Shown here in pieces: positions 12,737-24,560 of a stretch of DNA of 64,000 nt. The notes beneath the pieces were generated by a model. It did no database searches. It was not told the DNA's origin and worked only from the letters and a program-made list of their open reading frames with translations. Every line of letters starts with the position of its first letter. Position 1 is the first letter of the stretch. Source of the stretch: Pseudopithomyces maydicus. Taxonomy: Eukaryota > Ascomycota > Dothideomycetes > Pleosporales > Didymosphaeriaceae. The position numbers were made by a program, and so were the translations under genes. Where the stretch lies: contig JANTUC010000007.1 of the NCBI GenBank assembly GCA_026873275.1, forward strand, positions 62,001-126,000, read 5' to 3'.

Positions 12737-13079
12737 AACATATCATATCGGATCAATATATGCAACTACGCAGCCATCCATGTGCACTGCAGTTTTAGCT
12801 CCAGGCTGTGAACACTGAATGAGGAAAGTTGCAATCAATTTCAAAATGTTGGGACGCCTAATCCTTGATTTGTACAGGACCGCAGCACACCATCCATACG
12901 TTAGCCTAGGCTTGCAGACCATTCATCTACAAGTGACACGTTACCTTGGGCGCTTCGAGTCCAGCTGACTTGGAGCGACACGTTGCACAGAATTGGAAGT
13001 TCAATACTATACTTGATAAGAAAAACTCCGCCCCGCCTTCCGAATTCAATCTACTACTCACTGCTACTCTTGAAAAGCC

Positions 13080-16000
13080 ATGGATCCCATATCTACACTT
13101 GCGCTTGTCTCTAGCATCTTCCAGGTCGTCGACTTCTCCACTAAAGTGCTATCAAACATGCATCAGATCTATCAGAATTCTTTCCCCTATGATAGAGACC
13201 TGACGTGGGAAATGAATTACTTGGCGTCACTGAATGACAAGATGAAAGAATATAAGCGTACAGATTTGTCCCATTGCGGAGCGCTCAAGGAAGAAAACCA
13301 GGTGTGTCTATAGTCATATTATTATTTTGTGCTGAGACTGAGCACTCGATCCGGAGTGTCATCAATGGATTTCGTTTGGAATGTGTAGGATTGTTCGAAA
13401 ACTAACTTCTATTAAGGCCCTGATGCAGCTTGCCTCCGAGCTTGAAGAGATAGTTCAAGATCTATCTCTGTCGTTGAACAAGATTCGCCGGAAGGAAGAT
13501 GGCGCAATGATCAAAAGTCTCGTACCAGCAATTCAGGCCACGTTAAATGCTGGCAAGATCCAAGAAGGAATAAAACGTTTGACCGCCATCCGAGTTCAAA
13601 TCGACTCTCACATGATCCTCCGGATCAATGCGAAAATTGACCTACTTCAATTGAAGAGTGAAGCATCATTTCAGTCTTTAGATAAAACCACAAAAGAGAT
13701 AGTGAATCTTCTTCTTGAGCAAAAGGCTATCACGGCGACACAGACGTTAGATCTCATGCATCGTTCACAAGAATTCACTAAAATAACTGTTGAGCTCAAG
13801 GATTGCCTCACACAATTTAAACACAGTTTTGTACCTACGAACCAGCCAACAACTGAGGAATCAATCTTTGATTATATCAAAGTCCGACTGGATTTTTCTC
13901 AAAGAATGGATCGTTGTGATGGGGTAATGGCAGCACACCAACAAACTTTCCAATGGATTTTTCAGGACAATCATGAGGAAAAAAGGGAGTGGGATAGTTT
14001 CAGCGAGTGGCTGCGCAGCGACAATAAGCTATACTGGATAAGTGGCAAAGCCGGGTCTGGGAAATCTACGCTGGTCAAATTCCTAGTCCGACATCCACAG
14101 TTCAAAAAGTCCCTGGAAGTATGGGCGAAAGGCCAACATCTCATTATCGTTGAGCATTATTTCTGGAACGCCGGTTCGAGCATACAAAAGTCACAAGAAG
14201 GTCTATTTCGGACTTTGCTACTCTCTGTCCTTGAACAACAACCTGCATTTGCTCGTCTGCTTTTCCCTGACCGTTATCAACCTGGCATAGACTGGGGAGA
14301 TTTCCCAACAACCCCACAATTACTTCGAAGTTTCCGGAAACTGATCTCTCAAACAGAGATTCCTGCAAGAATTGTATTGGTTATAGATGGGTTGGACGAA
14401 TTCGAAACCACCGCCCTTACATTCACAGAACTTGCAGATATCTTCATTGAAGCTACCCAAGGCCATAACTGCAAGCTCGTCTTATCCAGTAGACCACTCT
14501 CAGCATTTGAGTATCTTTTTAAAGAATTTTCAAAGCTACGCCTTCACCATTTAACCGAGAAAGATATCGAGGTTTATGTGCGTAGCCGCTTCGCTCGTCA
14601 TGAGCGCATTGCTAGCTTGTCAGCGAACGATAGTTCCATTGGAGCTAAGCTAACATCGGATATTATCAATGGGTCTTCGGGGGTGTTTCTTTGGGTCAGA
14701 CTCGTTGTTGACTCACTGATTGAAGGGTTTCAGAATCATGACGGGCTCGAGGATCTGCAATTTCGACTAAAGTCTATTCCTCGGGACATTGAAAAATTGT
14801 TTGAGCGAATGTGGTGCCAGATACCTCCAGAATATAAGTTAGAATCGTCTCAAATATTCCAGCTTGTTCGCTGTTGGAGGGACATCGCGCAGGAGGAGAT
14901 GGACTTTTTGGGCTTGTATTATGCCGACTACAGCTTGAAAGACATCTTAGCTGCTTCTATTCGGCCGTTCAGTCCAGGGGAAGTCGAAGAACATCATTGG
15001 AAAACACAAGGAAGACTGAGAAGTCGTTGTGCTGGACTCCTTGATATCACTCCTCTCAGAACTCCTAAACTGCCACGAAAAGAGATAAAAGTGAACTACT
15101 TACACCGAACTGTTGCTGATTGGCTTGCAAAAGAATCTATATGGAGGCAGATAACAGCGGAAACGTCAAATCAGCTTTTCTTTCCTAGCGTCACGATGTC
15201 TCAATCTTGCCTGATGATACTGAAACGCTCGTACGCAGGTGGAATGACCGAAATGACCGAGTTGAAAAGCAGGCCACACATGTCATTTTGTACCTTCCGT
15301 GCTCGAACACTCATGTGGTTCGCTGGAGAATCAGAAATCCTGACGGGTCGACCACAAACACTCCTCTTGAATGAATGTGACAGGGTCATGAATCACGTCT
15401 TCACAGCAAGTGTATCTTCATCAAATCCATTTTATGATACCAAGAAGGATAACAGCTGGTATTACGATATACTAGAGATCAATATCAATCGTGTATCACC
15501 AAAACACAACTTTCTTGGAGTTACTATCCGTTTCGGTCTGAAACTTTATGTTGGAGAAATTATCAATTCCAATGGCGGAGCCTTGCCTGAGAAGAAAGGG
15601 GCCCCACTACTTTATTATTGCTTCACAGAAATAAGGGATAGCATGTCATATGACAGTAACGTCAGCTTGGAAACCGTAGAGCTGTTGCTGGAGCATGGTG
15701 CTGATCCAAACGAAAGGTATGGAGGACTAAGTGCCTGGAAAAGGGCCCTAATGGTTCTCTATACTCAAACAGAAATTAATCGTTATTGGGTTGATGTTTT
15801 GAGGCTGTTTCTGAAGCATGGAGCGGACACACACGTATGCATTAAAGTACCAGGCGCGGATGAGACGCTGAAAAATTTAACCGTTGTCGAGCTCCTCCAA
15901 TCTTGCATTGGGACAGAGATGCAATACAGTCTCACCAAAGAAACGAGGAGGGGATTTCTGAACATAATTCGGGAACTCGAAGAGAAGGTTGTGGAGGTTG

Positions 16001-16191
16001 AAGAGCCTGATTGTGGGCTACAGAACGCCCGATTGATGACTGAGCCGGTGGAAACCACGGAAACGGCAGTAATCCATGCGTCATCAACAAGAGATACTAG
16101 AGATGTGCCTCAGAAGACAGAAAAAAGCATGCAGGGATCTAGCAGACGTTTGAGGAAATTTTTGGGCGATTTGTTTAATCGAACCCCGTAA
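13080..16191 (+). CDS. NACHT-domain NLR-like protein with C-terminal ankyrin-like repeats
   Basis: STAND-family P-loop NTPase of about 998 aa, of the type tied to fungal nonself recognition and programmed cell death. The N-terminus (MDPISTLALVSSIFQVVDF) resembles the HeLo-like/SesA-like domain that opens many fungal STAND proteins. Intron 13302-13416 (115 bp) removes an out-of-frame stretch. The acceptor at 13416 keeps phase with a CTAAC branch site nearby. The NACHT core has the P-loop GKAGSGKST at about residue 284, Walker B LVIDGLDEFE at about 395 and a sensor-like LVLSSRP. The C-terminus has two weak ankyrin-like units (VELLLEHGADPN, VLRLFLKHGAD). A basic tail ends the protein. The frame is fully intact. 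The trigger is not predictable. The neighbouring divergent kinase may or may not be related. Confidence 0.86.
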
Positions 16192-16364
16192 TGCATGTAT
16201 CAATTAAGTCCCTTCTTGTTGTTCTTGGGAGAGTTTACGATGTAACGAAATCGCTGTACTTATTCCCATTCAATGAAGTAGTTTACAAGACCGCATCATG
16301 AGATTTTCTTTACATTTCTGTACCAGGACCACATAATTGAAAATCGAATTGTATTTCTTATCCG

Positions 16365-18209
16365 CTACAGCTTCGCACCCACCTCCCCCTTCGCCATTGC
16401 TCTCAACTCGCCCTTCAATATCTTCCCGCTTGCATTCTTCGGAATAGCCTCTACAAAACGCACACCCCCCACCAACTGTTTATACCCTGCAAGTCTATCC
16501 TTCATCCATCTATGCACATCGCTCTCCAGCAAATGCGTTCCATGCTTCCTCACGATATACGCTCTCGGGACCTCACTCCCCTGTTCCCCTGCACTGGATC
16601 CAAATCCCGCAGCCGGAATACCAATCACACCCGCATCGCTAACATCGGGATGCGACAACAGCACACCCTCCAGCTCCGCAGGCGCACACTGAAAGCCCCT
16701 CACCTTGATAAGCTCTTTCTTCCTGTCAACAATATACCAAAGACCATTAGACCTCCTCCGAAGCGCCACATCCCCCGTGTGGAAATACCCCTCCTCGTCA
16801 AACGAGCTGCGATTCGCCCCATCATTATTATAATACCCCTTGACGACCAGTGGACCCCTCACACACAGCTCCCCCGCAACATCGTAGTCCGTGACATCTC
16901 TCCCGTCCTCATCGACCAGCTTCGCATCGTGATTCGGCAGGAAGCGCCCCACGGAGCCGGTGACGTCGTGCTCGGGGTAATGTATCATGGTCGCGATGCA
17001 GCTCGTTTCGCTCATGCCCCACACCTGGGTGAAGGCCGCGTTGGGGTTGAGCAGGGCTTTCATGCGGGCCTGGGGCTCGGCGGCTAGAGGGGCGGCGCCG
17101 CAGCCGCCGTAGCGGACTGCTTTGAGGGAGTACCTGCGGGAGAGGGGCGAGTTGATGATTTGGATGACCATCGGGGGGACCATGTTGAGCTCTGTGATGC
17201 GGAAGCGCTCCATGTTGGCGAGGAAGGGCTCGAGTTCGAAGCGCCGCATGATGTAGGTTTTTGAGCCGGAGCGGAGGGGCGAGGTGTATGCGCGGGGGAC
17301 GTTGGAGACGTGGAAGAGTGGTGTGCAGAGGAGTCTTGAAAGCTGAGGCCTGGGTTAGTAGCAGGATGGATGGTGGAGGGGAGGCTTACTTCGTAGTCAC
17401 GGGGTTTGTAGTCGTACACCAACGTGTGCTGTGTTATAAGATTATGGTGCGTCATCTCCACAGCTTTTGGAAGACCTGTTGTTCCACTGCTAAATAGTCG
17501 TGCAGCGGTAGTTTGCCTGCTCCTCTTCTCATCGTACCATGCTTCCCACGGGCGCTCTCCATGTTGCATTAACGAGCGCCAGCTTCTCAGCTGACCAGCG
17601 GCCCCTTTCAAGCTCGAGGTCACAGACCAGGTCTGGCTATAGTCGAAAGGATCCGATAGTGGAGCATGATGGTCAAATACGAAAACCCTCGAAAAAGGAA
17701 TTCCAACCTCTTTAGCCGCTTTGAGAGCGTTCGGCAGCAGCTCAGGTTCTACTATCAAACCCTTCACCTCTGCTACCTTAAATGCATGCGCTAATTCGAA
17801 TGCTGTATGTGACGGATTTGTTCCAGCGAATATGCCTCCAAATGCTAGGATGCCAAGGAAGGTCATTGCGCAATATATCTACGTTAATGAGTACAGTGTC
17901 TTTGTAGCAAGAGATATACATACGTCATTGAATGAAAGTAGGCAAATGCAATCTCCCCTCTCGAAACCCGCCGCATTGAATCCTGCACAGAGCTTTCGGG
18001 TGATGCTTCTAGCTTGGCGGGAAGATATCGTCCGGTCAGGCTGCGCCGCGTCGATGTACACCTACCCACCAACTATCAGCATCAAACATCCCAACCCTTT
18101 CCATGGCGGTACTTACGGGTTCATCAGGGTCATACTCCTGCCGATCAAACATCCAAGACAGTAGATCCTCCTTCGGGATATTCACGAACTCTTCCGCTAG
18201 GAAAGGCAT
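16365..18209 (-). CDS. Acyl-CoA synthetase / 4-coumarate-CoA ligase-like, peroxisomal (PTS1)
   Basis: ANL-superfamily adenylating enzyme of 565 aa that activates a carboxylic acid through an acyl-AMP and joins it to CoA. Four exons are supported: 18209-18117, 18061-17924, 17878-17390 and 17342-16365, with introns of 55, 45 and 47 bp, all GT-AG and phase-consistent. The AMP-binding motif is SSGTTGLPK. GYFHTGD and the hinge region YIVDRKKELIKVRGFQ are present, and the catalytic lysine lies in KNASGKILKGEL. The last residues are AKL, a canonical peroxisomal targeting signal 1, so it likely acts in the peroxisome on a fatty or aryl acid. The substrate cannot be read from the sequence. It faces away from the AT-rich block upstream. 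No frame break is seen. Confidence 0.9.
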
Positions 18210-18961
18210 CTTGTGCTACTGTATACGCAGTCGATATGCACAGAGCCGCTGTGCCACCAGGAAAATAACAGTCCGGGATCTGGTTCTGCGCGCCCGGAAA
18301 TAAGTGACGCGAAAGGATACATGTGTACGTAGGACCTGATGATCGCCGACTCGCTGTTTTCAAGTCAGCGGGTCTAAGTTCTGTTGATGGATGGAGCGAA
18401 GCTTCGGCTAGTGCTGTAGCTCGGGAGCGGGGTCGTCCGTAGCGCGTTTCTGAATTCATCTGTGGGACGTGCCCGGGATGGACCTCAACGCGTGATTGAT
18501 TGTTCAACGTGGCCGTAAGAAACTAATCATTCCATCAAGTTTGATTATATGTGTTAAGAGTTTCCATTGTGTTTGCTACGATACGTATCACGGTTTCTGG
18601 AGGCCAATTACAGGTAACTCTTTAACAGCGTGCCACCGTGTCACTGACCGGAAAATATCCTCGACAATGAATTGTTGTTTTTTTGGTTGTGCGGCCAATC
18701 CTTTAGCGACTTTAATAATAGCCCAATTGTCTATTCTATCGGCATTGGTTAGTCTTTTGATAATTTCGATGCTATACATCCTTCGTGCGTAGGCAGATGA
18801 TACGATAACGTGGAGCAAACGTAAAGGTGCAATGAGAACCGGACCAATAATACTTATATTTGGTTTAAATAATGCCATCTGAACATTGCAACTTGTTAGC
18901 AATAAAAGGCCCTTCGTAGATAATATGGAAAATAGTTGAACAATTTAAACTGAAAAAAAAT

Positions 18962-19011
18962 TATAGTGAAGAAAAAGCTGTTAATTCCTCACACGATGAT
19001 TGAAACCGGGA
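18962..19011 (+). repeat. Dispersed repeat, partial copy G (3' half)
   Basis: Contains TATAGTGAAGAAAAAGCTG, then TTCCTCACACGATGATTGAA. It matches the second half of the repeat, with C-to-T-like changes expected of RIP. Confidence 0.55.
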
Positions 19012-19230
19012 GTTTTATAGGGTACGGTGCAATAAGATATCACGTGTATATAAAATAAACAGAAATGAAAGGACAAAAGAGGGTAGCGATACAAGATTGA
19101 AGAACGGCAAGTCTTAGAACACTAACCAATAATAATAGAGTATCAATTCGATATTATAGTTTAGGAGGCTATGGGGCAGCTGCCTTGGCGACATGCACTT
19201 TTGAAGCAAGGGGATAAACATATTTTATAT

Positions 19231-19329
19231 TTTTAGAAAGCGGCAGCAGAGTAGTAGCTAACTAGATAAAAACGTATAATAGAGAAAAAGCTGTCTACCC
19301 CTCTTATAATAATTAAAAATAGGCGTATA
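19231..19329 (+). repeat. Dispersed ~95-bp repeat, full copy B
   Basis: Runs from TTTTAGAAAGCGGCAGCAGA to TAGGCGTATA. It carries all blocks in the same order as copy A, with many C:G to T:A differences, inside the AT-rich block. Confidence 0.7.
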
Positions 19330-20510
19330 TAAAGGATTATAAAAAAGGTAGTATTAATTAGCTAAATTATTATTAGGCTAATTTAGCCTTTAATTTTATT
19401 CTCTTTAAGCTTATAGTTTCTAGCGCCTTAATATTTTAATACTTTAATTATCCTTTAGTAAGGCTAAGTATCTTAGTGCTTATAATAGTACTATAGTATT
19501 AAAATACTTATATCTTTATCTTTATTTTTATCTCTATCTTTATTACTATCGCTATTACTATACTTATAAAGAAGACGCAGTATATATATTTAATTACTTT
19601 ATATTAGGGGACTCTATTAATATATATAAATATTATTATTATTATCTTGCGCATTATAGTTATAATAATTATAATTATAATTATAGTCGCGACTAAGAAT
19701 TTAACTAAAAATTTAATTAAAAATTTAATTAAAGCTTACCTTTTTCCTATATATAAGGATATACTTAAGAACGAGCATCTCTGTATATAAGTTTTAATAA
19801 AGGAAGTTATAAAGTAACTTTTAATTTTAATAGACCTTAAAAAAGACGCTAATTTAGTAATAAAAGGGTATTTAGATACTATATATTACTTAATAAGCTT
19901 AATCGCGATTGTGACTGTAACTAAAATTATTATAATTATAAAAGAAATAATTAAACTTTATATATTAATATAGAGCTTTATAATTATAAACTATTTAGAT
20001 CTAGAGTATTATAATATAGTCTTAAAATAGACTAATCTACTAAAGAGCCTAATAGCTAAGTAAAAAAATAGATATAAATAAAGATAATTTTAAATTCTTA
20101 AATAAATTAATAGGCGAGGCTGGCGCCGCGTTTTTAAAAAATTATTAAAAATAGTTATATAGTACTAAGCGCCTAGAGCATAAATTTTAAATATAATATA
20201 CTAAGCGCTGCTATCGTAGAATTATTAATAATAAATTATATATAGGTATCTATATATTATAAGCAATTACATCTTAATTAGTAGGTAGTAAGTTATATAA
20301 GAGAAAATCTTATATAATAAATAAATAAATTTAGCTCTGTAATGCTATCTACCCTATAAAAAAAGGTAATAAAATTATCTAACACGTGATGCCGCCCCTA
20401 AGGACGACACTAGGGATAAACATAAGATACGCTTGAACGAGCTTTATTACAATTCCATTTACATAGATACTCGTTCGCATGATATCTATGACCACCCATC
20501 CACAAGCCCT

Positions 20511-22759
20511 TTACTTCGCTTCAACGGCCTTCCCCTTATCCAAGCTCCCTACACCCACAAGATCCGCTCCATCCTCCCGCTCACTCTCAGCCCCCTTATC
20601 CTTCGGCGTTCCCTCCACCACATTCCCCTCCCTCCCCAACATCAAATGCTCGACGTTGACCTTCGGGCCCTTAAACCACTTCTTCGCACTGACAAACCAC
20701 CACACAGTCACCATGAACATGGGTCCACCGTAAACCAGACACGTCCAGTTCATCAGCTCAAGCGTCAGCTCTTCCCCTCTCACGCTCGGAAAGCACAGAA
20801 TCGGCACCATGAGTAAGACGAACGAAGACGCGATGGTACCGATGGGAATGCTAAAGCGACCGAGGTTCCAAGGACCGGGGCGGAAACGGTCTCCGACGAA
20901 GAACACGCGGATGAAGATGGGTGTTGTGAACGCTAAGTTCTGACGTTAGCATCATCCCATGGTGCTGGATTCAGCGGGGAGAACTGGACAAGAAAAGAAA
21001 AAAAAATAGAAACTCACCAACGAACGCGGCAATCGCTCCGATGGAAAACAAGGCTCCGACCGAGACGCTACCGCCGAAAATCAAAAGCGTGCAGAGTATC
21101 CCGATAATGCAGTTGAACCACACGGCATTCACCGGCGTCAACGTCGTACGATTCACTTTCTTCCACCACCGGCTCCCGGGAAGCAATCATCGCGCGCATA
21201 CGCAAACGTCACCCTGCTCGCGGCAATCATGCACCCCTGCCCCATGCTGAACCCCGCGATGATGGTCATGCTCAAGATGGCCAGCACCATCTTCTGCGGC
21301 ATGCACTGGATGAGGTACGCCGCGAACGGCTGTCCGAGATCCGACTCGAGCACGTCGTCGATATTGACGACCGTGTACGCGACGACCAGCTGCAGGAACC
21401 AGCCGAAGGTTCCGCCGACCGCGGACGTGAGCACGATGGCGCGCGGGCTCGCGATGTTCGCGTTGGAGCACTCCTCTGCGAGATGGAAGGGGCTGTCGTA
21501 GCCGGACATGGTCCATATGACGGCGACGAAGCTCATGAGGACTGAGATCCCGGGCGGGAAGGCGGTGCCTTCGTAGATGGTGCCCCATACTTCGGAGCTG
21601 GGGGTGAAGCGGGAGAGGCCGCGGTCTGGACGGTCGGTTCCGGCGGGGATGAGGATGATGACGACGATGAGGGCGAGGATGTTGAAGGTGGAGCCTACGG
21701 TGTTGATTTGGGCGAGCCATTTGGTGGGGAAGGAGGACATGATGCCGTGGATGAGCATGATGAAGGTGGTGAGGAGGAAGGTTTGGTAGTTTGTTGGTGT
21801 GTAGTTGGGGTTTTGGATGGAGGCTGCGGCGAGGATCATGGCTGCGGTGCCGTAATTTACTGCATTGTTGGTCAGTAGACTGCATTACGATTCAGGTGGA
21901 GGGGAACGAAAACCTACCCGACGGCGCAGCAGTAACTTGCCCCAGCCAATTCGACCACCCTGTTCTAGTCAGCCCCCATCCTCCCACCATTCTTCATAAC
22001 CTACCAGTAATCCACGCAGCAAAGGGCCCCCACCCAGGAGGGGCCAACACGGCACTCGCATAATACAGCCCCCGCTCGTTGGCATGCTCGAGCACAACTC
22101 GGCCATACTACACGCCACGCTCTGGATTCCGACCATCGCAATCACCCACCCCCATGTCATACCTGCGACCGTCAGCTTAGCCCATGTTACTCCTGAGTAT
22201 CCAATCTCTTCTCTCCCCGTCCGACTCCGTCTCTTCAAAATAAGAAAAAATCCAGCCCAATGCAACCCAATGCAAATTATCAAATCCGACTCTTTCCCTC
22301 GCCCCACCCCTCCACAATCCCCATCCAAAAACAACTCCCCCCACCACCACAAACGAAACCCAACCCAACCCACTTCCATACCCCACCGCAAACTCCAAAA
22401 ACATCCCAAACCCCAACCCCCAACCCACAAACCCCCCAAAGAACCCAAAAAACAACTCCCCCCGAAAAGAAGGAGAAGAACAAGAAAAAAAGACAAAAAC
22501 TCACCCGCCGTCCCCGCATACCCCATGCCATAAAACAGGGTACTCGCAAAGCTAGGCAGCAGACCCAGGACGGCAAAGCTGACGCAAAAGGTGGTGAAGA
22601 GGCCAAACTCGCGCTTGAACTCGCTCTTGTAGCCCAGGGCGGCTAGGACGTCCTCATCTTCGTCGTAGTCGTGGGGTTGTGCTTCGGAGGTGGGTAGAGT
22701 GGTGGAGGGTGGGAGGACGGTGGTGACGGGGAGGGGGCGATTTTGGAGGTGGGGGACAT
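20511..22759 (-). CDS. Amino-acid / GABA-type permease (APC family), frame-broken
   Basis: Plasma-membrane amino-acid/polyamine/choline permease of the fungal GABA-permease type, with about 12 membrane spans. Proposed exons are 22759-22505, 22162-22005, 21959-21918, 21859-21018 and 20932-20511. Introns are 342, 45, 58 and 85 bp; the first is long and C-rich. Family hallmarks are GYKSEFKREFGLF at the start, CSMAELCSSMPTSGG, GPFAAWITG, SGYDSPFHLAEEC and GPWNLGRFS near the end. The ATG at 22759 was chosen because it opens a frame that runs into GYKSEF after one base is added in the G5 run at 22733-22737. Two further -1 breaks lie at the C5 run 22069-22073 and in CCCGGG at 21175-21180. Conservation on both sides argues for sequence error rather than a pseudogene. 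The substrate is not certain. Confidence 0.85.
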
Positions 22760-24560
22760 GGTTGGGGTTGGGGTTGGGGGGGGGGGGGAGGATGAGGGGG
22801 AGGAGGAGGAGGGTGGGAGGGGCGGGAATGTGGTGGTGGTGGTGGTGGTGAGCGCGGTGGAGGTGAAGATGATGGCGGTGGTGAATGCGAACGTGGATGT
22901 GGGCATGGAACGGAATGCGTACGTATCGTGTCGCTCCTATCGTGTCGCTCCCGCTGTATCGTACCACGTCGATCGTACCGTATCTCAACGTATCGTCCAC
23001 TCTTAATCCTCCTCACACAATTTTTCCACTTGGCACCCTCTTACACACGTATGTCAAGTATGTATGTATATGTATACAAAACAAAACAAAACCCAGCAAA
23101 GTCGAGCAACATACGCACGCCGTCCACCCTGCGTTAATACCTCCGCTCCCCCACCAACCAGCCAACCAAACCCGCCCACCAAAAAGGGCAAGTCCACCCC
23201 GACGAATAACCTCGAGCCCTCACCTCGCAGATACACAAGGTGCGCACTAGGCGGCTCGAGCGACGGGGGTGCGATAACGCTAGGGCGGGGAGGGGGGCGG
23301 GGGTATGCGCGTTATCATCGATCATCTATCATCTACATAAGACGGTAGGCTATCTACGTATGGATATGCGTATCTAAAAGGGTACGTGGATAGATAGTCT
23401 AGACGGTATGTACGTTAGATATAGATAACTACCGGTAGCTATCGGCGGCCGGGGCAAACGGTTCGCTTGTTACGTATGTACATACGAACCGGTAGGCTAG
23501 GCTAGGTAGGTTGTAGGGTACGGTACGTACCTAGAGGGAGGGGAGCCCACTTGCCGTGTGCCGAGGGTGCTCGTTGCCGCTAGGTAGTCGGGTCGGGACT
23601 ACGGAGTCGATACCCCGCCATGGGAAGCGAGGTTGGGGTGCGGGAGATACGGTGCGCGACGAGCGTGGTGATGGGATCACGGAGGGAGATGGGTATGGGA
23701 TTCGTACGTGTATGGTGAATTGGCGATTAGAGGAGAGGAGAGCGAGGTTGAGAAAAGGAGGAGGTCAAGTTTGGGGTTGGGATTCGTGTGGGGGTATGAT
23801 TGTGATAACTTGAACCTGGGAAGATGACGTACCCGGCGCACTACGAAACAACACGTTATTCACACGACACGCAAAGTCCCCGTGTGAACAGGATGGGGAA
23901 AAGAGAAGGGGAGAGAGAGACGGTGCCAAGGAACCAAAGCACACAGTCGCGGCATAAATGATAGAAATGACAATCAACTCCACGGTATGTATGTACAACA
24001 CGAGCGTTAGCCCTCGCGAGCCATGTCACGAGGATATATATATATATCCCAAGATACCAAGAAGCAGACGAATGTGAAGCAAAAAGACCTAAATTCATAA
24101 CTTCACATCCCAACCCCAGCCATCCATCCATCTGCCTTGGCTTGAATACCGAGCTAGGGAGCTTTCATGCACATCTCGATCCCATTCCATCGTATCGTAT
24201 CGTATAATACACCACTACTTAACCGTGTTTTCCTACTTACATACTCCCAGCCTCGAAGCCCATTTTGATGAACGAGAAAAGTGCAGAAAAAAAAACATAG
24301 TTTGTGTGTGTGTGATCCGTGACTATTTCGTTTCTCTATACTGTCATGTACCGTACCGCCCATTGACGATTCACATCGATCCAGTCAGTATCCAGTACCA
24401 CCTCCCCACGCGCACCTACGCACATGCATGAATGCATGTATGCGTACGTACGTACGTACGTCTTTTCCTCTCTGTCACTTGCTTGCTTGCTTGCTATATT
24501 CATCGCTTCCCCTAACTTCCCATCTCCCCCACAACACCCACCCCGCATCCACTCCACCAC
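22760..24560. other. Intergenic region, low complexity
   Basis: About 1.8 kb between two minus-strand genes. It holds GT/GGT-rich runs, many TACGTA-type short palindromes (23340-23530) and ACGT tandem units near 24445-24462. It includes the 3' flank of calnexin. No gene or RNA is recognised. Confidence 0.5.

Larger units (their letters stand above)
18480..20395. other. AT-rich, RIP-like block without genes
   Basis: About 1.9 kb of AT-rich DNA dominated by TA steps (especially 19300-20390), with almost no open frames. Sharp borders occur with normal-GC DNA on both sides. This is the look of an old repeat or transposon heavily changed by repeat-induced point mutation. No transposase motif survives. 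Two copies of the dispersed repeat lie inside it. Confidence 0.7.

Noticed and set aside
16512..17087. Open frame on the plus strand antisense to the acyl-CoA synthetase
   Set aside because: It mirrors the conserved coding strand and has no domain features of its own.
23340..23530. Palindrome-rich TACGTA stretch as a possible structured RNA or origin
   Set aside because: The pairs are short and scattered; no stable long stem or conserved element could be made out.
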